NCBI GenBank assembly: GCA_028292065.1
Contig: JAQGNC010000081.1
Span: 1-14,855 of the forward strand
DNA: 14,855 nucleotides
DNA from: Betaproteobacteria bacterium
GTDB lineage: Bacteria > Pseudomonadota > Gammaproteobacteria > Burkholderiales > SG8-41
Direction of reading: 5' to 3'
Part shown: one piece after another, positions 5,999 through 12,139 of the stretch
Position numbering within the stretch: position 1 is the stretch's first letter
Layout of the letters: each line of letters opens with the position of its first letter
Notes under the pieces: generated by a model
What the model was told of the DNA's origin: nothing
The model's input: the letters and a program-made list of their open reading frames with translations, nothing else
Databases searched by the model: none
Translations under genes and position numbers: made by a program

Positions 5999-7312
5999 TT
6001 ACCTGCGCAATGCCGCGAGCACCTCGCGAGCCGCCCGGGCGCCGCTCTGCAGCGCACCTGCGACCGTGCCGGCCTCGCCTTCGCAATCGGCGGCTTCGCC
6101 TGCGAAAAAAAGGGTATCGAGGAGCGGCTGCGCGAGCGCTTTTCGCGCCTCGTCGCCGCCGACCGTGACGTAGCTGTAGGCGCCCCGTGCGTACGGATCG
6201 CTCTGCCAGTCGTGTACCCACGCCGACTCGAACAGCGCTTCGACGTCCACCCGCGCGCCGAAAAGCGCGCGCAGGCTGTCGAGTGCCGCGGTGACGATCC
6301 GCGAGCGATCGGCGCCTGCGAGCTGCATCGCTTTGGGACCTGCCGCCCATGCGACGATCGACGGGGTGCGCACCGGCAGCGCGGTCCAGAAGGTCGGGAA
6401 CGCTGCTTTCTGCACACGGAAGAAAGCGGCGTCCCTGTAACGGCCGTCGTCGATCGTTTCCCAGAACGCCGACCTGAAACGCAGCACGACCTTGAGCACC
6501 GGGCCGGGCGCGAGATGGGCGAGCGCGCTGCGCTTGGCGGTGAGCCGCGGCGCGAAGCGCACTGCGTCCGGCGCGCGCTGAGGCTGTTGCAGCACCCCGA
6601 GCGGCAGGCTCACGATCGCGCGTTTCGCACGCGCGCCGAAAGGCCGTCCATGGAAGTTGCCGCGGATTTCGACTGAGCCGCGCGTCCAGCGAACTTCTTC
6701 TATCACGGTGTCCAGCTGGAGCCGCACGCCGGTTCCGCGAAGCTCGCTCGCGAGCTGCGCGAGCAGCGGCCCGTAGCCGCCGAGCGGCCGGAACTGCGGC
6801 GCCTCGACCGACGCGCCGCCGGTCCACTCCTCGACGATCGCCCGCGCGCTCGCGCGCTTCGTGTCCGCGGCGTCGAAGCCTTGCGCGAGCGTGCGCGCGG
6901 CCTCCCGGGCTTCGGATGAGAGCGCGTCCTTCAGGTGCCGGTCCAGAAACGCGTCGAACGACAGGTCTTTTTGTTCCAGCACGCGAGTCGCTTTCATCGC
7001 GTCGCGGATCTGCGAGAAAAGATCGTGCGAAGCTCGAAGCTCGCCGTCACGCAGCGACCAGTGCTCGCCCCCGCTGTCGACCGCAGCGGCTGCGGCTTTA
7101 TCGATCAGGGCGAAAGTCGGCTTCGCCAGGCCGTGGATGAACTCGGCGCCGAGCTCGACAGGCAGCGCGAGACCGGGCTCGTGATGCGACCAGATGCGCC
7201 CGCCGATGCGGTCGCGCGCGTCGAGCACGAGCGCGGAGCAGCCGGCGCGCGCGAGATCGGCGGCAGCGGCGAGGCCGGAGGCGCCGGCCCCGAGGATGAT
7301 CAGGTCTTGCAA
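5999..7312 (-). CDS. FAD-dependent amine oxidase (flavin monoamine oxidase family)
   Basis: From the TTG at 7312 the product is 437 residues. The N-terminal Rossmann motif LIILGAGASG (4-13) and LDARDRIGGR (30-39) bind FAD. The C-terminal motif FFAGEAADCEGEAGTVAGALQSG (402-424) is the flavin-contacting end typical of the amine oxidase (PF01593) family. The family oxidises primary or secondary amines, polyamines or related compounds to imines with release of peroxide; the substrate is not readable. No signal peptide is seen. The same frame has an ATG at 7393 that would add 27 residues with no Shine-Dalgarno and would overlap the likely promoter of the divergent TSUP gene. The TTG is chosen because homologues begin just before LIILGAG and a GGA lies 7 bases ahead of it. 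The start is uncertain; the family is secure. Confidence 0.9.
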   Translation of the reverse strand: MQDLIILGAGASGLAAAADLARAGCSALVLDARDRIGGRIWSHHEPGLALPVELGAEFIHGLAKPTFALIDKAAAAAVDSGGEHWSLRDGELRASHDLFSQIRDAMKATRVLEQKDLSFDAFLDRHLKDALSSEAREAARTLAQGFDAADTKRASARAIVEEWTGGASVEAPQFRPLGGYGPLLAQLASELRGTGVRLQLDTVIEEVRWTRGSVEIRGNFHGRPFGARAKRAIVSLPLGVLQQPQRAPDAVRFAPRLTAKRSALAHLAPGPVLKVVLRFRSAFWETIDDGRYRDAAFFRVQKAAFPTFWTALPVRTPSIVAWAAGPKAMQLAGADRSRIVTAALDSLRALFGARVDVEALFESAWVHDWQSDPYARGAYSYVTVGGDEARKALAQPLLDTLFFAGEAADCEGEAGTVAGALQSGARAAREVLAALRR

Positions 7313-7374
7313 GATGATGTCCGCATGAGTCCGAAAAAGTGCGCCCGTCGAATCGATGCTGCCGATGTGATCGG

Positions 7375-7403
7375 CTGCAAGTGGCCAGATCATGAAATAC
7401 TAT
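7375..7403 (+). promoter_or_regulatory. Possible promoter of the TSUP gene
   Basis: CTGCAA (7375-7380) and TACTAT (7398-7403), separated by 17 bp, resemble -35 and -10 elements (3 and 4 of 6). A transcript would start some 20 bp before the ATG at 7429. It lies between the divergent oxidase and permease genes, which supports the shorter oxidase start at 7312. Weak match. Confidence 0.3.
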
Positions 7404-7428
7404 CGGCGTCCCGCACAAGAAAAAGCAA

Positions 7429-8163
7429 ATGACGATCCTCGCCTTCATCTTCGCAGTCTTCGTTCTCGGTGGGTTCGTCAAAGGGGTCGTCGGCCTCGGC
7501 CTGCCGACGGTGACCATCGGCCTGCTCAGCCTCGTCATGACGCCCGCCGAAGCGGCCGCGCTGCTGGTCGTGCCTTCGCTCGTGACCAACGTGTGGCAGT
7601 TCGCGTTCGGGCCGCAGCTGATCGCGCTGCTGAAGCGCCTCGCGACGGTCTGCATCGGGATCTGCGCCGGGGTCTGGCTCGGCGCGGGCATGCTCACCGG
7701 GACCAACTCCAAAACCGCGGTGATGCTCCTCGGCGTCGCGCTCGTGCTCTATGCGATCTCGGGGTTGCTCTCGGTGCGCTTTCGCGTGTCGCCGCGGGCT
7801 GAGCCGTGGATAGGGCCGGTGATCGGTGTCGCCACCGGGCTCGTGACCGCGGCCACGGGCGTGTTCGTGATTCCGCTCGTGCCTTATCTGCAGGCGCTCG
7901 GGCTCGAGAAAGACGACCTCGTGCAGGCGCTGGGGATCACGTTCACGGTGGCGACGATCGCGCTGGCATTCGCGCTCGCGAAAGACGGCATGTTGAGCCT
8001 GTCGGTCGCAGGGACTTCACTGTTCGCGCTCGCGCCCGCGCTGCTCGGCATGTGGGTCGGACAGCACATCCGCTCACGCATCGAAGCACCGACGTTCAGG
8101 CGCTGGTTTTTCATCGGGCTGCTGTTGCTGGGACTGCACCTGGCGGCGCGGCCTTTCATGTAA
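7429..8163 (+). CDS. TSUP family permease (TauE/SafE-like anion exporter)
   Basis: A 244-residue, strongly hydrophobic protein of about eight membrane segments built as two related halves. The first half has the GGFVKGVVGLGLPTVTIGLL signature near residues 14-33; the second has GVATGLVTAATGVFVIPLVP. This is the TauE/SafE (PF01925) family, which moves sulfite, sulfoacetate or other organic anions across the inner membrane. The length is typical. The ATG at 7429 is preceded by a purine-rich AAGAAAAAGC rather than a strong Shine-Dalgarno. It diverges from the amine oxidase and is followed 155 bp later by a Bug-type binding protein; the two need not work together, because Bug proteins normally serve TctAB permeases. 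A TusA gene nearby hints at sulfur compounds but does not prove it. Confidence 0.92.
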   Translation: MTILAFIFAVFVLGGFVKGVVGLGLPTVTIGLLSLVMTPAEAAALLVVPSLVTNVWQFAFGPQLIALLKRLATVCIGICAGVWLGAGMLTGTNSKTAVMLLGVALVLYAISGLLSVRFRVSPRAEPWIGPVIGVATGLVTAATGVFVIPLVPYLQALGLEKDDLVQALGITFTVATIALAFALAKDGMLSLSVAGTSLFALAPALLGMWVGQHIRSRIEAPTFRRWFFIGLLLLGLHLAARPFM

Positions 8164-8216
8164 CTCGCAATCTTTGAATGTCATCGCCTGCACGCGAGTT
8201 CGCATGGATGATGTCA

Positions 8217-8225
8217 TGGTACGAT
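8217..8225 (+). promoter_or_regulatory. Possible extended -10 promoter for the Bug protein
   Basis: TGGTACGAT fits an extended -10 (TGn plus TACGAT, 4 of 6). The best -35 candidate, TTCGCA at 8199-8204, is only 15 bp away. The hairpin at 8241-8268 would lie in the leader of this transcript. Weak call. Confidence 0.25.
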
Positions 8226-8240
8226 TTCCCCTCTCCCCGA

Positions 8241-8268
8241 CCCTCTCCCCGCTACAGCGGGGCGAGGG
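8241..8268. repeat. REP-like hairpin (CCCTCTCCCCGC / GCGGGGCGAGGG)
   Basis: A 12-bp stem with one T-C mismatch closes on a TACA loop. A second CTCTCCCCGA stretch precedes it. Such CTCTCCCC hairpins are a dispersed intergenic repeat type in many proteobacteria. It lies between the TSUP stop and the Bug gene start, where it may end the first transcript or structure the second leader, though no T-run follows. Confidence 0.75.
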
Positions 8269-8318
8269 AGATGGACGCCGCGCTCAGCGCCGCGGCGACA
8301 CGAGCCCGGAGGTATGGG

Positions 8319-9308
8319 ATGTTGAACACTCTTCGCACGATTCTCACAGGCGCTGTTGCTGCTGCGGCGCTCGCCCTGACCGGCTTGTCGGTCCACGCCG
8401 CGACTGCCGATACGAGTTACCCGACGCGACCGATACGGCTCGTCGTCCCTTTCCCTCCCGCCGGCAGCAACGACATCGTCGGGCGCGTCGTGGCCGCGGG
8501 GCTCGGGGACCGTCTCGGTAAGCAGGTGGTGGTCGATAACCGCGCGGGCGGCAATTCGATCATCGGCACCGACATCGTGGCGAACGCGCCTGCCGACGGT
8601 TACACCCTGCTCGTGATCTCCACTTCGTTCACGACGAACCCGATCATTCACAAGCTGCCGTACGACTCGCTGATAGCGTTTTCGTGGGTCGCTTTCCTCG
8701 GTTACGGTCCCAACGTGCTCGCGGTCAACAACAGCCTTCCGGCCAATTCGGTGAAGGAGCTCGTCGCGCTGGCCAAGGCGAAGCCCGGACAGCTCGTGTA
8801 TGCCTCCACCGGTGTCGGCAGCAACGCGCATTTCGGCACCGAGCTCTTCAAATACATGACCGGCACGAACATGTTGCACGTGCCTTACAAGGGCGGCGGT
8901 CCCGCGCTGCTCGATACCGTCACGGGTCAGACGCAGGTCTGTCTCTCGTCGCTGATCCAGGCGATCGGGCACATCCGCGCGAGCAGGCTGCGCGCGCTGG
9001 CGACGAGCGGCGAGAAGCGCGCGCTGACGCTCCCCGACGTGCCGACGATCGCCGAAGCGGGCGTGCCCGGTTATGCCACGGCCAACTGGTGGGGCGTGGC
9101 CGCGCCGCGCGGCACTTCGCCGCAGATCGTCCAGAAGGTGAACCGCGAGATAAACGCGGTGCTCATCCTGCCGGCGGTCGAAAAACAGCTGATCAACGAA
9201 GGCGCCGAGCCGACGCCCAAAACGCCTGAGCAGCTCGGAACCCACGTGTCCACCGAGATGGCGAAGTGGGTGAAGATCGCGAAAATCGCGGGGATCAAGG
9301 GGGAGTAA
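8319..9308 (+). CDS. Tripartite tricarboxylate transporter substrate-binding protein (Bug/TctC family)
   Basis: A 329-residue periplasmic binding protein. Residues 1-27 are a signal peptide with likely cleavage at VHA-AT. The mature part opens with YPTRPIRLVVPFPPAGSND (34-52), the classic Bug signature, followed by DNRAGGNSIIGTDIVANAPADGYTLL (73-98), HVPYKGGGPALLDTVTGQ and PDVPTIAEAGVPGY. These proteins capture carboxylates or other small acids for TctA/TctB permeases. No tctAB lies in the window, as is usual for the many orphan Bug proteins of Burkholderiales. The frame is open from 8178, but the ATG at 8319 has a strong GGAGG at 8308-8312 with 6-bp spacing and begins the signal peptide. The ligand is unknown. 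Confidence 0.95.
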   Translation: MLNTLRTILTGAVAAAALALTGLSVHAATADTSYPTRPIRLVVPFPPAGSNDIVGRVVAAGLGDRLGKQVVVDNRAGGNSIIGTDIVANAPADGYTLLVISTSFTTNPIIHKLPYDSLIAFSWVAFLGYGPNVLAVNNSLPANSVKELVALAKAKPGQLVYASTGVGSNAHFGTELFKYMTGTNMLHVPYKGGGPALLDTVTGQTQVCLSSLIQAIGHIRASRLRALATSGEKRALTLPDVPTIAEAGVPGYATANWWGVAAPRGTSPQIVQKVNREINAVLILPAVEKQLINEGAEPTPKTPEQLGTHVSTEMAKWVKIAKIAGIKGE

Positions 9309-9345
9309 CGTCTTTCCCCTCACGGCGTCGCGGCCTGGTTCAAAC

Positions 9346-9452
9346 GGGGTCTGTCCTAGGGGTCTGACCCCGGCTTCTCGGGGTCAGACCCCGGTTCAAA
9401 CCCGGGACAGACCCCCATAAAACAAAACCACGCAAAACCGGGGTCTGTCCCC
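9346..9452. repeat. Cluster of GGGGTCWGACCCC / GGGGTCTGTCCCC repeats
   Basis: Five related units: GGGGTCTGTCC (9346-9356), GGGGTCTGACCCC (9359-9371), GGGGTCAGACCCC (9380-9392), GGGACAGACCCCC (9404-9416) and GGGGTCTGTCCCC (9440-9452). The first four form a large imperfect inverted repeat about a CTTCT centre, with GGTTCAAAC present next to the first and the fourth units. It is the same repeat as at 2734-2768. It fills most of the left part of the 263-bp gap before the MHYT-GGDEF-EAL gene. Confidence 0.85.
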
Positions 9453-9478
9453 TCCCGCTCCCCAAGAGCGTGACCTTT

Positions 9479-9512
9479 GTCGCGCACGGCTGACTTTGGA
9501 GCCGAGCGCGAC
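9479..9512 (+). other. Near-perfect 12-bp hairpin upstream of the MHYT-GGDEF-EAL gene
   Basis: GTCGCGC (9479-9485), A, CGGCT (9487-9491), an 8-nt loop, AGCCG (9500-9504), A, GCGCGAC (9506-9512). The two arms pair completely except for one A-A mismatch. It lies 59 bp upstream of the start codon at 9572 and is not part of the neighbouring repeat family. There is no T-run, so it is not a normal terminator. It could be a structured leader or a DNA dyad operator. A TATAAG at 9548-9553 is a possible -10, which would leave the dyad upstream of transcription. Confidence 0.55.
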
Positions 9513-9571
9513 GCCTGGGCGCCTCAGCATCGGGTTTTCACCGCCGTTATAAGCCTGTCCCAGGAGATCCC

Positions 9572-11671
9572 ATGCTCGGCACGTACAACTACGGCCTGGT
9601 CGTGATTTCGGTGCTTGTAGCCATACTCGCATCGTACACGGCGCTCGACCTCGCCACGCGCATCAGCGCGTCGCGAGGGAGGGCCGCGCGCGCCTGGCTC
9701 ATCGGCGGCGCGTTCTCGATGGGCAGCGGCATCTGGTCGATGCATTTCCTCGGCATGCTGGCGTTCAGCCTGCCGGTCCCGCTCGGCTACGACCTCCCGA
9801 TCACCCTGCTCTCGATGGTGATCGCGGTGGTGGTTTCGGGTTTCGCGCTGCACGTGGTGAGCCAGGACAGCCTGAGCCTGCGCAAGCTGGCGATCGGCGG
9901 GGTCATCATGGGGCTCGGCATCTGCTCCATGCACTACACCGGGATGGCGGCGATGCAGACCCATCCGCACCCGACCTACGATCCGCTGCTGTTCGCGGCC
10001 TCGCTCGCGATCGCGATCGCCGCCGCGCTCGCGGCGCTGTGGATCGCTTTCACGCTGCGCGCCGAATCGGAGTGGACGCGTTACGCGAAGCTCGGCAGCG
10101 CGATCATCATGGGCTTCGCGATCACCGGCATGCACTACACCGGCATGGCCGCGGCGCATTTCGCGCCGGACACCATCTGCGTGTCAGGGCCGCTCGTCGA
10201 CAACTCGTGGATGGCCGGCACGCTGACCGGAACCACGCTGGTGATCCTGCTGGTGACGCTGACCCTGTCGGTCATCGACTCGCGCATGATCTCGAGGACC
10301 GCCGGCATGGCGGCTTCGCTCCAACGCGCCAACGACGAGCTGCAGCGCATCGCCCTGCACGATCCGCTGACCAAGCTGCCGAACCGCGTGCTCCTCGAAG
10401 ACCGTATCGAGCAGGCGATCGCCCACGCCGAGCGCAGCAAAGTAAATTGCGCGGTGCTTTTCGTCGACCTCGATCGCTTCAAGGTGGTGAACGATTCGCT
10501 CGGTCACTTCGTCGGCGACGAGTTGCTGCGCGGCGTCGCGAGCCGGCTGCAGGGCCTCGTTCGCGGGGAAGACACCGTGTCGCGCATGGGGGGCGACGAG
10601 TTCGTCCTCCTGCTGAGAGAAGTCGAAGGCACGCCGGACGCGCTGGACGTGGCGTCCAAGGCGCTGGCCGCGTTGCGCGAGCCTTTCCGCGTGCACCAGC
10701 AGGAGCTTTACGTCACGCCGAGCATCGGGATCGCCGTCTACCCGGAGCACGGCAACACCGCGCAGATGCTGATCACGCGCGCCGACGCCGCGATGTACAA
10801 CGTCAAGAAAGGCGGCCGCAACGACGTGCGCGTCTTCGCGACCGAGATGAGCACATTCTTCCCCGAGCGCCTCATGCTCGAGAACGATTTGAGACGCGCG
10901 CTCGAGCGGCACGAGTTCGAGCTGCACTACCAGCCCAAGGTCGAGCTCGCGGACGGCTCGGTCGTCGGTATGGAAGCGCTGGTGCGCTGGCGGCATCCGC
11001 GCAAAGGGCTGGTCTCGCCGGACCAGTTCATTCCGCTCGCCGAGGAGTCGGGGCTCATCGTGCCGATCGGGCGCTGGGTCATCGAGGAGGCGTGCCGGCA
11101 GAACAAGGCGTGGCAGGACGCGGGAATGCCGCACCTGCGCGTCGCGGTGAACATCTCGGGGCTCCAGTTCCGTCAGAAAGACCTGCTCGAGAGCATCGGC
11201 TACGCGCTCGGATCGAGCGGTCTCGCGCCGGAATGCCTAGAGGTCGAGATCACCGAGAGCGTCGTGATGCAGAACGCATCGGACGCGATCGTGACGCTCG
11301 AAAGGCTGAGCGCCATGGGCGTGCACGTCTCGATCGACGATTTCGGCACCGGCTACTCGAGCCTGAGCTATCTCAAGCGCTTTCCGATCGACAAGCTGAA
11401 GATCGACCGCTCGTTCATCCGCGACGTGTCCTCCGACATGGAAGACGCGGCGATCGTGCGCGCGACCATAGGGCTCGCGCACAACCTGCGGCTGCGCGTC
11501 GTTGCCGAAGGCGTCGAGACCGCCGAGCAGCTCGAATTCCTGCGCGCCCTCGGCTGCGACGAATACCAGGGCTATTACAAGAGCAAACCGGTCGCGCCGG
11601 CCGAGTTCGAGCGCGTGCTGCGCGCCGAGCTCGGACTGCTGCCGCTCACCCAGACGTCGGTCGCCGCCTGA
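9572..11671 (+). CDS. MHYT-GGDEF-EAL cyclic-di-GMP synthase/phosphodiesterase
   Basis: A 699-residue inner-membrane protein. Residues 1-240 hold about seven membrane segments and three MHYT-type motifs (MHF at 57-59, MHY at 120-122 and 187-189), a domain proposed to bind copper and sense O2, CO or NO. The GGDEF domain (about 255-425) has an intact GGDEF (340-344) and the RGED product-inhibition site (331-334) at the standard five-residue distance. The EAL domain (about 432-685) keeps EAL (468-470), N527, E559, DDFGTGYSS (D589, D590), K610, E646 and Q666. Both synthesis and breakdown of c-di-GMP therefore look possible. The architecture is that of Pseudomonas MucR and NbdA. The ATG at 9572 has AGGAG at 9562-9566. 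A second c-di-GMP gene follows on the same strand after 468 bp. Confidence 0.96.
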   Translation: MLGTYNYGLVVISVLVAILASYTALDLATRISASRGRAARAWLIGGAFSMGSGIWSMHFLGMLAFSLPVPLGYDLPITLLSMVIAVVVSGFALHVVSQDSLSLRKLAIGGVIMGLGICSMHYTGMAAMQTHPHPTYDPLLFAASLAIAIAAALAALWIAFTLRAESEWTRYAKLGSAIIMGFAITGMHYTGMAAAHFAPDTICVSGPLVDNSWMAGTLTGTTLVILLVTLTLSVIDSRMISRTAGMAASLQRANDELQRIALHDPLTKLPNRVLLEDRIEQAIAHAERSKVNCAVLFVDLDRFKVVNDSLGHFVGDELLRGVASRLQGLVRGEDTVSRMGGDEFVLLLREVEGTPDALDVASKALAALREPFRVHQQELYVTPSIGIAVYPEHGNTAQMLITRADAAMYNVKKGGRNDVRVFATEMSTFFPERLMLENDLRRALERHEFELHYQPKVELADGSVVGMEALVRWRHPRKGLVSPDQFIPLAEESGLIVPIGRWVIEEACRQNKAWQDAGMPHLRVAVNISGLQFRQKDLLESIGYALGSSGLAPECLEVEITESVVMQNASDAIVTLERLSAMGVHVSIDDFGTGYSSLSYLKRFPIDKLKIDRSFIRDVSSDMEDAAIVRATIGLAHNLRLRVVAEGVETAEQLEFLRALGCDEYQGYYKSKPVAPAEFERVLRAELGLLPLTQTSVAA

Positions 11672-11674
11672 AAT

Positions 11675-11688
11675 TCGGGAGTCCCCGA
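11675..11688 (+). terminator. Weak hairpin behind the MHYT-GGDEF-EAL stop codon
   Basis: TCGGG (11675-11679), loop AGTC, CCCGA (11684-11688), then TTTCGG. The stem is only 5 bp and the T-run only three, so it is a marginal intrinsic terminator. It starts 3 bp past the stop codon. Confidence 0.25.
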
Positions 11689-11760
11689 TTTCGGCGTCGA
11701 AAAAAAGCGCGCACACGGGTCGTCGGCGTCGACCGTCGGGACGCCTTCGCGGCCGCTCAG

Positions 11761-11846
11761 ATCGTGGACCTGAGGCCGCACAGGCAGGGGATCGCGCCAT
11801 GGGCCGTGTCCTGCCCGGCCGCTACGGCGATGGCTGCGTCCACGAT
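11761..11846. repeat. Nested inverted repeat in the c-di-GMP intergenic gap
   Basis: ATCGTGGAC (11761-11769) and GTCCACGAT (11838-11846) are perfect complements. Inside them GGCAGG and CCTGCC also pair, so an extended stem-loop is possible. It is not a copy of any repeat seen elsewhere in the window. It may be an RNA structure or chance in GC-rich DNA. Confidence 0.4.
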
Positions 11847-11908
11847 GCGGTCCGCGCGGCGATTCCGAGCTAAAATCCCGACCCTCACACCCTAAATACG
11901 CCTTGCGG

Positions 11909-11924
11909 TGTGCGATTTGTCACA
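11909..11924. promoter_or_regulatory. CRP/FNR-type operator upstream of the response regulator
   Basis: TGTGC-GATTTG-TCACA matches the CRP consensus TGTGA-N6-TCACA at 9 of the 10 specified bases and is a near-perfect dyad. It lies 216 bp before the response-regulator start codon and 238 bp after the preceding stop, in intergenic DNA where operators belong. A CRP-, Vfr- or Clp-like regulator could bind; which one this organism has is not visible here. Confidence 0.45.
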
Positions 11925-11932
11925 CTCGGGCC

Positions 11933-12021
11933 GGAGGAGGTACACAAGTTGTATGTGGCGTCATCAAACTGCAAGTGCGAAGCCGATTAAGCCGCGCGGT
12001 CGCGCCCTGACCACAGACTAA
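11933..12021 (+). other. Orphan ribosome-binding site with possible leader ORF
   Basis: GGAGGAGG (11933-11940) is one of the strongest Shine-Dalgarno matches in the window, yet no long gene follows. Two tiny frames do: TTG at 11949 (8-base spacing), giving 13 residues, and ATG at 11953 (12-base spacing), giving 22 residues and ending at 12021 (begins MWRHQTASAKP). Neither resembles a known peptide. It may be a leader peptide upstream of the response regulator, or only a purine tract. If transcription starts downstream of it, it is never in the mRNA. Confidence 0.3.
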
Positions 12022-12041
12022 AGCGCGCTTCAGCGGCAAAA

Positions 12042-12059
12042 GCCCCGGCACCGCGGGGC
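12042..12059 (+). other. Short GC hairpin in the leader of the response regulator
   Basis: GCCCCG and CGGGGC pair over 6 bp around a 6-nt loop, about 80 bp before the start codon, flanked on both sides by A-rich runs (CAAAA, CAAAAAG). No T-run follows on the plus strand. Possible element of a structured 5' leader. Confidence 0.35.
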
Positions 12060-12139
12060 ACAAAAAGCAGGCTACGGAGTTTGGAAACAGGGGATTTGCG
12101 CGCAGGCCGTGATGCGCGGGCAGTGTGTGGGAGAGAGGT

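Larger units (their letters stand above)
11672..12139. other. 468-bp gap between the two c-di-GMP genes, rich in signals
   Basis: No convincing long gene lies here. From left to right: a weak hairpin behind the upstream stop; a 9-bp inverted repeat with inner complementarity (11761-11846); a TAAAAT -10-like hexamer at 11871-11876 without a clear -35; a CRP/FNR-type dyad (11909-11924); a strong GGAGGAGG with only a tiny ORF behind it; a perfect 10-bp palindrome AAGCGCGCTT (12021-12030); and a GC hairpin (12042-12059). I looked for the conserved core of the c-di-GMP-I (GEMM) riboswitch and did not find it. Confidence 0.7.

Noticed and set aside
8178..8318. 47-codon upstream extension of the Bug protein
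   Set aside because: Crosses a REP-like hairpin, and the strong GGAGG plus signal peptide place the start at 8319.
10039..11895. 618-codon open frame overlapping the MHYT-GGDEF-EAL gene
   Set aside because: Low-complexity Arg/Ala-rich product in an alternate frame of a clearly coding region.
12001..12139. Possible c-di-GMP riboswitch in the leader of the response regulator
   Set aside because: Neither the conserved GEMM core nor its tetraloop receptor could be found by eye; only small hairpins remain.
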